DNA of 64,000 bases from Acidobacteriota bacterium (GTDB taxonomy: Bacteria; Acidobacteriota; Terriglobia; Terriglobales; Acidobacteriaceae), in the NCBI GenBank assembly GCA_016196065.1, contig JACPYL010000025.1, forward strand, positions 678,474 to 742,473, in the 5' to 3' direction. Each line of letters opens with the position of its first letter. Positions within the stretch are counted from its first letter, which is position 1. Below the pieces are notes generated by a model. It was not told where the DNA came from. It saw nothing but the letters and a program-made list of their open reading frames with translations, and ran no database searches. Below are positions 8,586-19,555 of the stretch, piece by piece. The position numbers and the translations under genes were made by a program.

Positions 8586-9653
8586 TTGAAACGTGTTCAC
8601 ATGAGCAGAGCCATGATCGCCGCGTTGGTTGCATTCTTCCTGCTGCAGTTTGCTGCCTGTAATGGCGACGGCAGCGGCGGCGACGTGATGGCCTCGGTCA
8701 ACGGGCGAAAGATCTACCGCACCGAAGTCGACAAGTATTTCGCCAACCAAACTGCGGGTTCCGAACAGCAACCCACCGGCGAACAAGCGGTGAGCCTGCG
8801 TCTCAGCATCCTGGACACGCTCATCGAAACGGAAATCCTGATGCGGCGCGCAGAAAAACTCGGCTTGCTCGCGACTGACGAAGAAGTGGACCGCAAGCTG
8901 AACGAGATGAAGTCTCCTTTCACGGCTGAGCAATTCAACAAGCGGCTGGAAGAGAAGAAGATTACCGTCGACGATTTCAAGCGCGACCTGCGGCGATCTC
9001 TCACCCGCGACAAGGTTCTGAACAAAGAAATCACGTCGCGCATCAACATCACCGACCAGGACGTCGCCGACTACTACAACGCGCACAAGTCGGAATTTAA
9101 CTTCATCGAACCGCAGTACCATCTGGCGAAGATCATGGTCACCGGAATGCCGAATCCCCAGGTCCACAATCTTCAGAACAGCAAGGCGCAGAACGACGCC
9201 GATGCGCGCAAGAAGATCCAGATGATCGCGAACCGCCTGGATAGTGGCGACGATTTTGCCACGCTGGCCATGAATTATTCGGAAGATCCGGAGACCAGCA
9301 ACAATGGCGGCGATCTTGGATTGGCGCCGGAGTCGGCGCTGAAGAATGCTGACCCTGCAACTCGCGACTCCGTGTTGAAGCTAAAGCCCGGACAATTTAC
9401 TCCCGTCCTGCCTCTGCTCAATCCGGCCAACCATCAGCCGTACGGTTACATGATCGTAAAGCTGGTTTCAAAAGAAGCCGCTGGACAACGCGACCTGAGC
9501 AATCCCAGCGTGCAACAGGCGTTTCGCCAACAGTTGCGGGATCGCCGTGAACAACTTCTGAAAGCTGCGTATTACGAGACTCTGCGCGACGATGCGAAGA
9601 TTACGAATTATTACGCAGAAGAAGTGCTGAAGAACGCAGGGACGGCGAAATAG
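8586..9653 (+). CDS. SurA/PpiC-type peptidyl-prolyl isomerase lipoprotein
   Basis: 355 aa. A TTG start at 8586 is chosen because GGAGG sits five bases before it. The signal peptide ends in the lipobox FAAC (residues 22-25), so the protein is probably lipid-anchored. Residues about 38-170 are a SurA_N-like helical chaperone domain (VNGRKIYRTEVDKYF). Then comes a parvulin rotamase core (YHLAKIMV, YSEDPETSNNGGDLGLA, LKPGQFTPVL). It should assist folding or sorting of exported and outer-membrane proteins such as LptD and BamA. PrsA-like is the other reasonable name. Confidence 0.9.
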   Translation: MKRVHMSRAMIAALVAFFLLQFAACNGDGSGGDVMASVNGRKIYRTEVDKYFANQTAGSEQQPTGEQAVSLRLSILDTLIETEILMRRAEKLGLLATDEEVDRKLNEMKSPFTAEQFNKRLEEKKITVDDFKRDLRRSLTRDKVLNKEITSRINITDQDVADYYNAHKSEFNFIEPQYHLAKIMVTGMPNPQVHNLQNSKAQNDADARKKIQMIANRLDSGDDFATLAMNYSEDPETSNNGGDLGLAPESALKNADPATRDSVLKLKPGQFTPVLPLLNPANHQPYGYMIVKLVSKEAAGQRDLSNPSVQQAFRQQLRDRREQLLKAAYYETLRDDAKITNYYAEEVLKNAGTAK

Positions 9654-9662
9654 GCTTGGATT

Positions 9663-9694
9663 GCGGCGGAGACGGGGCAAGCCCCGTCTCTACG
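9663..9694 (+). repeat. Dispersed hairpin repeat, copy 2
   Basis: Perfect stem GAGACGGGGC / GCCCCGTCTC with AA loop, followed by TAC. It lies between the convergent ends of the SurA-like gene and gatB, where it could stop transcription from both sides. Same family as 613, 11233, 22138 and 42975. Confidence 0.8.
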
Positions 9695-9706
9695 TATCGA
9701 TTCGTA

Positions 9707-11185
9707 TTATCCGTCTAATTTCTTGGTTACGACTTCATTCACTAGTTGCGGATTCGCCTGACCCTTCGAAGCTTTCATCACCTGACCCACAAAAAATCCA
9801 AGCACCGTTTTCTTGCCGGCGCGATATTGCTCAACCTGCTTGGGGTTTGCTGCGATCACTTCGTCTGCGAATTTCTCCAGCGCAGACGTATCGCGCGATT
9901 GCTGCGGCCGGTCTTCTTCTTCGTACACCGCCGGGAAGTCCTTGTTGCGCTCGAAGCTCAGGTCGTAGAGATCTTTGAGCATCTTGCCGGAGATTGCACC
10001 GGACTCAACCAGATCAGCTGACGCCGCCACACCGGCCATCGATATCGGGGAATGCTCGAGTTCAAGGCCTTTCGCCTTCAACCTCCCGAGCAGTTCGCTT
10101 TGCACCAGGTTGGCGACGCGTTTGGGATTCTTCGCTGCTTGTGCTGCGGATTCAAACTGATCCGCCATCGTGCGCGTACGAGTCAGCGACGCCGCATCGC
10201 CAGCGGTGATTCCATATTCCTTCGTCATGCGCTCGCGGCGCGCTTCGGGGAGTTCCGGCAAACTGGCCTGCAGGCGAGCTTGCCAGGCTTCATCGACAAT
10301 CAGGGGAAGCAGGTCCGGCTCGGGGAAATAGCGATAGTCGTGCGCCTGCTCTTTCGATCGCATGCTGTAAGTGCGACCTTCGTTGGCGTTGTAGAGCCTG
10401 GTTTCCTGCGTGATCCTGCCCCCTGACTCGAGCACGCCGATGTGGCGCTCGATCTCATATTCCAGCGCCAATTTGATAAAGCGGAAGGAATTGACGTTCT
10501 TGACTTCCGTCTTCGTGCCAAACTCTTTTTGTCCGCGCGGACGCACACTAATGTTTGCATCGCAGCGCAGCGAACCTTCTTCCATGTTGCAATCGCTCAC
10601 CCCGGTATACAGAACGATTTCTTTCAGCCGCGTCAGGTATTCGTAGGCTTCATCGGGAGAGCGCATGTCCGGTTCACTGACTATCTCAGCAAGGGGCACG
10701 CCGGTACGATTGAGATCGATTCCGGTCTTCTGATCGGCGTCCGGGAAACCATCGTGCAAGCTCTTCCCGGCATCTTCCTCGAGATGAAGACGGGTGATGC
10801 CGATTTTCTTCGTGCCGCCCACGATTGGAATCTCAATCGCGCCAAACTCCGCCAGCGGCTTGTCGTATTGCGATATCTGGTATCCCTTGGGCAGGTCAGG
10901 ATAGAAATAATTCTTGCGCGCGAAGATCGACGTCTCATTGATGCGGCAACCGAGCGCCATCGCCGCTACGGTGGCAAATTCCACAGCTTTCCGGTTCAGA
11001 ACCGGCAACGCTCCTGGCATTCCAAGGCAAACCGGACACACGTTGGAATTCGGAGGTTCGCCGAATTGCGTCGAGCACGAACAAAAAATCTTCGAGGCAG
11101 TCAACAATTGAACGTGGACTTCCAACCCGATCACGGGCTCGTACTTTGCGAGGACATCTTCGGAAATGGCCGATACAATCGCCAT
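9707..11185 (-). CDS. gatB: Asp-tRNA(Asn)/Glu-tRNA(Gln) amidotransferase subunit B
   Basis: 492 aa from the ATG at 11185 (a TTG two codons upstream is the alternative). GatB is the kinase and tRNA-binding subunit of GatCAB, which converts Glu-tRNA(Gln) and Asp-tRNA(Asn) to the amides. Signature stretches are [13 protein letters not shown] at the start, [15 protein letters not shown], and PEPDLLPL in the middle; the YqeY-like tail domain ends the protein. The Cys pairs (CSCS, CPVC) match the zinc site of the family. gatA and gatC are not in the window, so the subunits are encoded apart. Confidence 0.96.
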   Translation of the reverse strand: MAIVSAISEDVLAKYEPVIGLEVHVQLLTASKIFCSCSTQFGEPPNSNVCPVCLGMPGALPVLNRKAVEFATVAAMALGCRINETSIFARKNYFYPDLPKGYQISQYDKPLAEFGAIEIPIVGGTKKIGITRLHLEEDAGKSLHDGFPDADQKTGIDLNRTGVPLAEIVSEPDMRSPDEAYEYLTRLKEIVLYTGVSDCNMEEGSLRCDANISVRPRGQKEFGTKTEVKNVNSFRFIKLALEYEIERHIGVLESGGRITQETRLYNANEGRTYSMRSKEQAHDYRYFPEPDLLPLIVDEAWQARLQASLPELPEARRERMTKEYGITAGDAASLTRTRTMADQFESAAQAAKNPKRVANLVQSELLGRLKAKGLELEHSPISMAGVAASADLVESGAISGKMLKDLYDLSFERNKDFPAVYEEEDRPQQSRDTSALEKFADEVIAANPKQVEQYRAGKKTVLGFFVGQVMKASKGQANPQLVNEVVTKKLDG

Positions 11186-11196
11186 GGTCAAAGGAG

Positions 11197-11202
11197 ATTA
11201 TA
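11197..11202 (-). promoter_or_regulatory. Candidate -10 box of gatB (near-leaderless)
   Basis: On the minus strand a perfect TATAAT ends only 11 bases before the ATG at 11185, so transcription would start about five bases upstream of the start codon. No Shine-Dalgarno sequence is present there (the stretch reads CTCCTTTGACC), which fits a leaderless or near-leaderless message. A good -35 hexamer at 17 bp is not seen. Confidence 0.4.
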
Positions 11203-11232
11203 GACGGACTCGTCTCGTCAGCAGCGAAACCG

Positions 11233-11268
11233 CCCCTGTAGAGACGAGGCTTGCCTCGTCTCCGTCGC
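11233..11268 (-). repeat. Dispersed hairpin repeat, copy 3
   Basis: Stem GAGACGAGGC / GCCTCGTCTC with a TT loop on the plus strand, inverted relative to copies 1, 2 and 4. It stands between the gatB promoter and the end of the small Cys protein gene. Confidence 0.8.
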
Positions 11269-11338
11269 GAAAGGAACTGCTGCTGTCGGCGCAGCCGCAG
11301 CAAGCCGCATCCCTACTCCCGGGCACTCACCGGGATTC

Positions 11339-11536
11339 TCATTTATTTTCTGGCTGATATCCGCTGCAAGCGGTCACCGGCAGCCGGGGATATTTTGGGA
11401 AACGAGCGTCCTGCAAGGAGAGTTCGCAGCGAAAGAACACTGAGCCGCGATCGGACTCAATCCGGCGAGAATGCTTGCAGTCGCGACACAGGCCTGGATC
11501 CCTTGTGTTCTGAGTCACACTTTCTTCCGCCGCCAT
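11339..11536 (-). CDS. Small Cys-rich protein (possible zinc-binding), downstream of kinase
   Basis: 65 aa. CRDCKH near the N-terminus, then a single Cys in FFRCELS and one in VTACSGYQP give a C-x2-C...C...C arrangement able to hold one zinc ion. PRFPKYPRLPV-type residues (ARFPKYPRLP here) form a compact conserved-looking core. The ATG lies four bases after the kinase stop, so translation is probably coupled and the two genes form one operon. No named family is recognised. The start and frame look real because the codon use matches neighbours and the motif is dense. Confidence 0.65.
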   Translation of the reverse strand: MAAEESVTQNTRDPGLCRDCKHSRRIESDRGSVFFRCELSLQDARFPKYPRLPVTACSGYQPENK

Positions 11537-11540
11537 TCCG

Positions 11541-14276
<2,736 letters not shown>

Positions 14277-14369
14277 CAGTTTCTCCGCCCGGACGATTTC
14301 CACTGTGACGTCGTGGTGCACTCGGGTGGTTGACTCTTGCCCTTAGCTACAGCGGTCACAGAGGAAACA

Positions 14370-14468
14370 GTGTACCCGCAGGAGTGCCTGTTGGTGCCAG
14401 AACACGGTAGTTTTCTACTTGCTAACCGGACGGTCGGTCGGTTACCATTCCTTAACCTCCTGGAGTGA
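14370..14468 (+). CDS. Candidate ilv leader peptide (32 aa)
   Basis: GTG start with GAGGA four bases upstream, 32 codons, then TGA. Eight residues are Leu, including three Leu-Leu pairs, plus three Val codons counting the start. It ends about 45 bp before a terminator-like hairpin that precedes ilvB. This is the arrangement of a classic amino-acid attenuator, where ribosome stalling at Leu/Val codons would prevent the terminator. No known leader family is recognised, and chance cannot be ruled out for so short an ORF. Confidence 0.35.
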   Translation: MYPQECLLVPEHGSFLLANRTVGRLPFLNLLE

Positions 14469-14513
14469 GCTTGCGTGTGAGGGAGAAAACGCAGGTCGTT
14501 GAGAGTTGTTCAA

Positions 14514-14549
14514 ATCCCGCCTGCCGGGACCGCTGGCCCCGGTGGGTTT
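14514..14549 (+). terminator. Terminator-like hairpin upstream of ilvB (candidate attenuator)
   Basis: CCCGCC pairs with GGTGGG around a GC-rich inner stem (CCGGG with CCCGG possible), and TTTTTGCATTTT follows at once. Because it lies about 45 bp upstream of the ilvB start and in the same direction, it would cut off ilvB unless bypassed. That suggests attenuation rather than simple termination, as no gene on the plus strand ends here. Confidence 0.55.
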
Positions 14550-14594
14550 TTGCATTTTAGTGAATTCTTTCGAGTCAGCGCCTAGAAGGGTCGT

Positions 14595-16331
14595 ATGAAG
14601 GACGAAAAGAAGTCGGGAACAACCATGACCGGGGCCAGCATTTTGTGGGAGTGCTTGGAGCGCGAGGGTGTGGAACACGTGTTTGGCTATCCCGGCGGCG
14701 CGATCCTGCCCGCCTATGACGCGTTAAAGCACAGCAAGATTCATCACATCCTGGTACGCCACGAGCAAGGCGCAACCCACATGGCCGACGGCTTTGCCCG
14801 CGCCGGTGGAGGAGTCGGCGTGGCAGTTGCCACCTCCGGACCGGGCGCGACCAACATGGTGACTGGCATCGCGACTGCCATGCTCGATTCGTCGCCCATC
14901 GTCTGCATAACCGGCCAAGTCGGCAGCAAGCTGATCGGGTCGGACGCTTTTCAGGAAACCGACATTACCGGTGTCACACTTCCGATCACGAAACACAACT
15001 ATCTCGTGACCCATGCCAGCGAAGTGGCCCAGACCATCCGCGAAGCCTTTTACGTTGCGCGTTCCGGACGCCCGGGACCAGTGCTGGTCGACATCACAAA
15101 AGACGCGCAGCAGACTTCCTGCGTCTTCGACTGGGAGGCTGCGCAGCCGCAGTTGCCGGGATACCGCCCTGATCTTTCGCCGGCTCCGAAGGAATACGAA
15201 GAAGCGCTGAAGCTCATCCACAATGCGAAGCGGCCTGTCATTCTCGCTGGACACGGCATCATCATTTCGGGAGCCATGAACGAAGTTCGCGACTTCGCGG
15301 AACGTGCCGGTATTCCAGTAGCGCTGACGCTGCTTGGATTGGGCGCCTTCCCTGCTTCGCATCCGCTGAATCTCGGCATGATGGGCATGCACGGCGAAGC
15401 TTGGGTCAACCATGCCATCCAGGATGCTGATCTATTGATCGCGCTCGGCATGCGCTTTGACGATCGCGTGACCGGGAACTTGAAGAACTACGCTCCCAAC
15501 GCGAAGAAGATCCACGTCGAGATTGACCCTGCGGAAATCAACAAGAATGTGAAGGTCGATGTCGCGCTGGTTGGCGATTTGCGCGAAGTGCTGCATGAAC
15601 TGCAACCGCGCATCGAATCTCCCGACCGCAGTGAGTGGCTGGATTCCATTGATCGCCTCAAGGGCGACGCGGCCGTGCGCGATATTCAGAATCTACCCGA
15701 CACCGGACACCTTTACGCTGCGCACGTCATCAACGATATCTGGCGCGAGACTCGCGAAGCTGACACGGTTGTCGTCACCGATGTAGGCCAGCATCAGATG
15801 TGGGAAGCACAGTATTACAAACACGAAAAACCGCGCACCCTGATTACTTCTGGCGGCCTCGGCACGATGGGATTCGCATTGCCGGCAGCGATTGGCGTGA
15901 AAGTCTCTCGCCCCGAAGCAGAAGTCTGGGTAATCGTGGGCGATGGCGGATTTCAGATGACGATGTGTGAGCTGGCGACGATCGTGCAAGAAAATCTGAA
16001 AATCAACATTGCGATCATCAACAACGGTTATCTGGGAATGGTCCGGCAGTGGCAGGAATTCTTCTACGAACGCAACTACTCGGCAACGCCGCTCCTGAAT
16101 CCGGATTTCGCAAAGCTCGCGGAGGCCTACGGCATCAAGGCGGCGACCGTGCATTCCCGCGCGGATGTGGTTCCCACGGTACGCGCTGCGCGCGAGCACA
16201 ATGGGCCGATGCTGATCAACTTCCACGTCGAACAGGAAGATACGGTCTATCCGATGGTCGCGGCCGGATCGGCGCTGCATGAGATGATCCGCAGGCCGAG
16301 TCCGATTGTGGAGACGGCTGAGGACGAGTAG
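14595..16331 (+). CDS. ilvB: Acetolactate synthase large (catalytic) subunit
   Basis: 578 aa ThDP enzyme that joins two pyruvates, or pyruvate and 2-oxobutyrate, in the first common step of valine, leucine and isoleucine synthesis. The N-terminal PYR domain shows FGYPGGAILPAYD and the catalytic-Glu region RHEQGATHMADGFARA. The middle FAD-binding part shows LGMRFDDRVTG. The C-terminal PP domain has GDGGFQMTMCELATIV, the metal/ThDP motif ending in NNGYLGMVRQWQ. AGAAGGG lies before the ATG. ilvN follows 242 bp later. A candidate attenuator precedes it. Confidence 0.97.
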   Translation: MKDEKKSGTTMTGASILWECLEREGVEHVFGYPGGAILPAYDALKHSKIHHILVRHEQGATHMADGFARAGGGVGVAVATSGPGATNMVTGIATAMLDSSPIVCITGQVGSKLIGSDAFQETDITGVTLPITKHNYLVTHASEVAQTIREAFYVARSGRPGPVLVDITKDAQQTSCVFDWEAAQPQLPGYRPDLSPAPKEYEEALKLIHNAKRPVILAGHGIIISGAMNEVRDFAERAGIPVALTLLGLGAFPASHPLNLGMMGMHGEAWVNHAIQDADLLIALGMRFDDRVTGNLKNYAPNAKKIHVEIDPAEINKNVKVDVALVGDLREVLHELQPRIESPDRSEWLDSIDRLKGDAAVRDIQNLPDTGHLYAAHVINDIWRETREADTVVVTDVGQHQMWEAQYYKHEKPRTLITSGGLGTMGFALPAAIGVKVSRPEAEVWVIVGDGGFQMTMCELATIVQENLKINIAIINNGYLGMVRQWQEFFYERNYSATPLLNPDFAKLAEAYGIKAATVHSRADVVPTVRAAREHNGPMLINFHVEQEDTVYPMVAAGSALHEMIRRPSPIVETAEDE

Positions 16332-16367
16332 CTAAGAATTGCGATCTCCAGGGGCTAAAGCTCTTTT

Positions 16368-16408
16368 GGGTGAGCGTCCTATCGCAGCGCGGAAGCGCTG
16401 CGTCACCC
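16368..16408 (+). repeat. Nested hairpin in ilvB-ilvN gap
   Basis: GCAGCGC and GCGCTGC form a perfect seven-base stem closed by a GGAA tetraloop (16384-16401), and outer GGGTG/CACCC can pair around it. It stands 37 bp after the ilvB stop. No T-run follows, so it looks like a structured repeat or processing site more than a terminator. Confidence 0.55.
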
Positions 16409-16500
16409 CAAGGCACGTGCCTCCGGATCATTTTTGTGAGCAGGGTTGGTGGCTTTGTTGAATGCTAGTAGATGTATTTTGCTGGTTAGCTTTTGGGTGG

Positions 16501-16555
16501 CGCAGCGGTTTACCGCTGCGATAAAAACCCGCACAGAGCGGGCGGCTTCAGCCGC
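16501..16555 (+). repeat. Hairpin cluster upstream of ilvN
   Basis: CGCAGCGG and CCGCTGCG form a perfect stem closed by TTTA (16501-16520), then CCCGCACAGAGCGGG and GCGGCTTCAGCCGC form two more small stems. The words resemble GC-rich intergenic repeats of acidobacteria. The cluster ends about 20 bp before the ilvN start and could affect its translation. Confidence 0.55.
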
Positions 16556-16573
16556 GACGCTGAGAGCAACTTT

Positions 16574-17125
16574 ATGATGAACACATTCGTCGTTTACGTG
16601 GAAAACAAGCCGGGCGTGCTGACTCGCGTCGCTTCCCTCTTTCGCCGCCGCGCTTTCAACATTGACTCGCTGACGGTCGGCCGAACGGAAAAGCCTGAAG
16701 TCTCGCGCATGACGATCACGGTGGATGCCGACTATGACCAGGCGCGCCGCATCGAAGCGAATCTCTACAAACTCGTCAATGTCATTCGCGTGGACAACAT
16801 CACCACCGAACCTTCGATCGTCCGCGACCTCGCCATGATCAAAGTCGCGGCCACGCATGAAGCGCGGTCGCATGTACTGGAACTGGCAGGCGTATTTCGC
16901 GCTCGGGTTGTGGACGTGGCTCCAGACTCGCTGACCATCGAAATTACCGGGGCGGAAGACAAAATTGATGGACTGCTGGAAGTTCTTCGCCCATATGGCG
17001 TGATGGAGATGGTGCGCACCGGCATCGTGGCCATGCGGCGTGGAAACAAGTCTGCAGGTCCGGTGGCTTCGGCGAGCGTGCTCTTCCACGACGCGAACGG
17101 AGAAGAAGTTTCCTACTCGGTGTAA
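16574..17125 (+). CDS. ilvN: Acetolactate synthase small (regulatory) subunit
   Basis: 183 aa from the first of two adjacent ATG codons. An upstream in-frame start at 16493 would run through repeat sequence and adds nothing conserved. The N-terminal ACT domain is plain: VVYVENKPGVLTRVASLF then RRRAFNIDSLTVGRTEKP, typical of IlvH/IlvN. A C-terminal half (about 80-160) ends VLRPYGVMEMVRTG. It binds valine and activates and feedback-controls IlvB. The 10-bp gap to the next gene suggests joint transcription with it. The wide gap from ilvB, filled with hairpins, is unusual. Confidence 0.95.
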   Translation: MMNTFVVYVENKPGVLTRVASLFRRRAFNIDSLTVGRTEKPEVSRMTITVDADYDQARRIEANLYKLVNVIRVDNITTEPSIVRDLAMIKVAATHEARSHVLELAGVFRARVVDVAPDSLTIEITGAEDKIDGLLEVLRPYGVMEMVRTGIVAMRRGNKSAGPVASASVLFHDANGEEVSYSV

Positions 17126-17135
17126 ACTCCTTCGG

Positions 17136-18131
17136 ATGATGGCGCCGAGTTCCCTGCCGGCAAATCAATCCAAAGTGACGGACTGCCACGTTCACCTGGC
17201 GGCTCTCCCACATCCCGGCAACGGATGTTATATTTCGCCCAAGATGCTCAGGAGTCCTCTGTTCAGATTCTTGATCTGGCAGCAGGACCTCGACCTGAAG
17301 CAAGCAGAGAAATCAAACGCCAAATACGTTGCGAATCTGCTGTCGGAACTTCGCAGTTCAGAAAGAGTCGGACGTGCTGTCCTGCTGGGCATGGATGGCG
17401 TCTATGATTCCGCCGGCAAATTGAATGAACAGGGCACGGAGTTTCTGATCTCCAACGACTACGTCCTGAAGCTTGCCCGGGAGAATCCCAGTGAATTTTG
17501 GGCGGGAGCTTCGGTCAACCCACTTCGCCGCGATGCCGTCGAGGAATTGCAGCGTTGCGCCGAAGCGGGCGCGAAATTGATCAAGTGGCTTCCTAACTCA
17601 CAACACTTTGATCCTGGGGACCGGCGCCACATTCCTTTCTATCGAGAAATGGCGCGCTTAAAGATTCCACTTCTCAGCCACGTGGGATTTGAATTCAGCC
17701 TGATCGGCACGGATCAATCGGCCGGCGACCCGAACAAACTGCGTGTCGCGCTCGAAGAGGGCGTCACCGTTATCGCTGCCCATGGATGCAGTCACGGCCT
17801 GATCTTCTCCGAAAAATACTACCTGCCGTTCCTCGACCTGGTCGCCAGTTACGACAATTTCTATTCCGACATTTCCGCCCTCAGTCTGCCGAATCGTGTT
17901 GGCATGTTGTTCCGGTTGCGGCGCCATCCTGATCTGCATCACCGGCTTCTGTTCGGGACCGACTACCCGCTCCCCGTATTTCGGTTGGCCTGCTATGGGC
18001 GGGGAGGGCTCCGCGGGAGTAAAGTACTTGCAACCAAAAACCGGTTTGACCGGCACCATGCGCTTTGTTCCGAACTCGGGATTGGGTTCGGCTCGATCGA
18101 GAGCATCGTGCAGCCGAACAAGGGAAACTAA
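17136..18131 (+). CDS. Amidohydrolase-family (TIM-barrel) metal-dependent hydrolase
   Basis: 331 aa from ATG 17136 (ATG 17139 is the alternative; an earlier frame would run back into ilvN). The metal-binding start of the barrel is VTDCHVHLA. Further His/Asp ligands are likely in LLSHVGFEFS, VIAAHGCSHG and LLFGTDYPLP. The arrangement fits amidohydrolase_2 or related hydrolases and decarboxylases, with predicted cytoplasmic location. It begins 10 bp after ilvN, so it may be co-transcribed, though no link to branched-chain amino acids is evident. The substrate is unknown. Confidence 0.8.
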   Translation: MMAPSSLPANQSKVTDCHVHLAALPHPGNGCYISPKMLRSPLFRFLIWQQDLDLKQAEKSNAKYVANLLSELRSSERVGRAVLLGMDGVYDSAGKLNEQGTEFLISNDYVLKLARENPSEFWAGASVNPLRRDAVEELQRCAEAGAKLIKWLPNSQHFDPGDRRHIPFYREMARLKIPLLSHVGFEFSLIGTDQSAGDPNKLRVALEEGVTVIAAHGCSHGLIFSEKYYLPFLDLVASYDNFYSDISALSLPNRVGMLFRLRRHPDLHHRLLFGTDYPLPVFRLACYGRGGLRGSKVLATKNRFDRHHALCSELGIGFGSIESIVQPNKGN

Positions 18132-18179
18132 AATTACAGATCTGTTTTACGCAGGAAGATATTTGGAGGAATGTACCCG

Positions 18180-18755
18180 ATGAAGAACGTTGTGCGTTTG
18201 ATGATCCTCTCCCTCGCAGCCGCCGTTCTGGCGCTACCCGCCTACGCTCAGGATGCTGCCAAGAAAGATGCTCCACCTAAACCTCCCGTTAGTCCATCGC
18301 AGGCTCTGATCGATAACTGGAACGACATTGGCCGCAAACTGATTGCGATGGCAGAAGACTTTCCGGAAGATAAATACGACTACAAGCCGACTCCCGCGCA
18401 GCGCAGTTTCGCCGACCAGTTGCTCCATGCAGCCAACGCGAACTACTTCTTCACCAACCCGGCGACCGGAAAGAAAATGCCGGCCGGTGAAGACCCCAAG
18501 CGTGCAGACTATAAGACCAAGGCCGACATTGTGGCATTCGTGAAGCAGTCATTTGCGGACGGTGCAGCAGCCATCAAGGCAAAAGGCGACAAAGGACTCG
18601 GTGATCTCCTGGTAGATCCTTTCGCCAACCAGCAGGTACGCATGTCGGACATGGCGTGGGGCTTGCTCGAACACGATGGAGAACACTACGGACAACTAGT
18701 CGGATACTACAGATCCGCCGGACTGGTGCCGCCCGAGTCGAGACCGAAGAAGTAA
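18180..18755 (+). CDS. Secreted DinB-like four-helix protein
   Basis: 191 aa from ATG 18180; GGAGGA lies nine bases upstream, while the ATG at 18171 directly touches it. A signal peptide ends near AYAQDA. The mature part has the DinB/YfiT pattern: SQALIDNWNDIGRKLIAMAEDFPEDKYDYKPTPAQRSF is the first long helix pair, a central HAAN, and LLEHDGEHYGQLVGYYR with the last metal-binding His residues. DinB proteins are usually cytoplasmic thiol or metal-linked enzymes; exported ones are common in acidobacteria and have no known function. Confidence 0.82.
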   Translation: MKNVVRLMILSLAAAVLALPAYAQDAAKKDAPPKPPVSPSQALIDNWNDIGRKLIAMAEDFPEDKYDYKPTPAQRSFADQLLHAANANYFFTNPATGKKMPAGEDPKRADYKTKADIVAFVKQSFADGAAAIKAKGDKGLGDLLVDPFANQQVRMSDMAWGLLEHDGEHYGQLVGYYRSAGLVPPESRPKK

Positions 18756-18868
18756 GTTTGAGCCCGGGCGATTTCAACTTCGGTTGATTTTGCCCGTGCT
18801 TCGCACTAGACTTTCCATTCCATCAACACACCTGCGGACGTTTCGCGGACTCGACTCGGAGGAGCAAG

Positions 18869-19264
18869 ATGAAGTCTTCACGGCTGGCGGTTATGGCTTT
18901 CCTGATGCTGGCCGTTTTGCTCCTGCCGAGCTGCGGTTTCAGACGCAAGCTGATCTCGATCACGATCATCCCCGACAAGGCGACGTTGGGCGGGCCGGGA
19001 TTGGACTTGCAGCTGAAAGCGGTTGGGAACTACATTCATCCGCCGGACAGCCGCGACATTACCGACACTGCGACGTGGGAATCTGCTGCTCCGCAGGTTA
19101 TTTCGGTGGACGCGCATGGACTGGCCACATCAGGGGAAGCTTGCGGCACTGACATCACCATTACCGCCACCGCCCACAGCGATCCTCATGACAGTGCGAG
19201 TGGAGAGGTGATAGGAACCGCCGCCATCACCGTCACGTGCCCTACCCCACCTCCAGGCCTTTAG
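18869..19264 (+). CDS. Lipoprotein with Ig-like (Big-2) domain
   Basis: 131 aa. GGAGGAG precedes the ATG. The signal peptide ends with lipobox LPSC (Cys22). The rest reads as one bacterial Ig-like beta sandwich: SITIIPDKATLGGPG opens it, TWESAAPQVISVDAHGLATS is the typical Big-2 centre, and TITATAHSDPHD follows. Such domains often occur in long repeat proteins of acidobacteria; here there is only one, on a short lipid-anchored protein. Role unknown, probably cell-surface binding or structure. It ends five bases from the convergent small Lys-rich gene. Confidence 0.75.
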   Translation: MKSSRLAVMAFLMLAVLLLPSCGFRRKLISITIIPDKATLGGPGLDLQLKAVGNYIHPPDSRDITDTATWESAAPQVISVDAHGLATSGEACGTDITITATAHSDPHDSASGEVIGTAAITVTCPTPPPGL

Positions 19265-19268
19265 CGCC

Positions 19269-19436
19269 TCACTGGTCTTCCAGCAGCTTGCCGAGCGTGG
19301 GTTTGTACTTCTCCGGCTTTGATTTCTTGGCCACAACGAGTTGCGAAGGCCTGGGGCTTCCTACCCGTTCGCGTGCCATTTCGCGGACAGTCTTGCTCGC
19401 TGTGAAGGTTTTCTTTTTTTTCTTTTTGGCCGCCAT
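19269..19436 (-). CDS. Small Lys-rich protein, unknown function
   Basis: 55 aa from the ATG at 19436. It starts MAAKKKKKKTFTASKTVREM and carries ARERVGSPRPSQLVV, then ends in YKPTLGKLLEDQ. It is very basic, with no membrane or export signal, so a nucleic-acid partner or ribosome link is possible but unproven. An upstream start at 19496 would add 20 residues with no ribosome site. No family recognised. The run of Lys codons is A-rich compared with the GC-rich neighbours. Confidence 0.5.
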   Translation of the reverse strand: MAAKKKKKKTFTASKTVREMARERVGSPRPSQLVVAKKSKPEKYKPTLGKLLEDQ

Positions 19437-19517
19437 CAGGGCATCTTCGCACTGCAACTCGCAAAAGTGCAATAATCTGAGAGTGTCGGTGCGCACGCCG
19501 GGAATGACTTGAGTTTT

Positions 19518-19550
19518 CCTGACACCTAAGACCTGACACCTGAGACCTGA
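19518..19550 (+). repeat. Short tandem repeat, 14-bp unit
   Basis: CCTGACACCTAAGA, CCTGACACCTGAGA and a partial CCTGA follow each other just before the gene at 19556. About 2.4 units. Its words resemble the AGGTCAGA-type inverted repeats at 32431 and 60167. Confidence 0.7.
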
Positions 19551-19555
19551 TCTTC

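Larger units (their letters stand above)
14277..14594. other. Divergent intergenic region, kinase / ilvB
   Basis: 318 bp between divergent genes. On the plus strand it holds a possible Leu-rich leader ORF (14370-14468) and a terminator-like hairpin with T-run (about 14514-14549). I see no convincing sigma-70 promoter by eye and no tRNA. Confidence 0.6.

Noticed and set aside
14277..14321. GTG 14321 as start of the Ser/Thr kinase
   Set aside because: It lacks a ribosome site, whereas ATG 14276 has GGAG seven bases upstream and starts right before the zinc ribbon.
14505..14520. GTTCAAATCCC resembles the T-loop of a tRNA
   Set aside because: The flanking bases do not form a five-base T stem, and no acceptor or anticodon stem can be drawn within 80 bases. 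The bases belong to the terminator-like hairpin.
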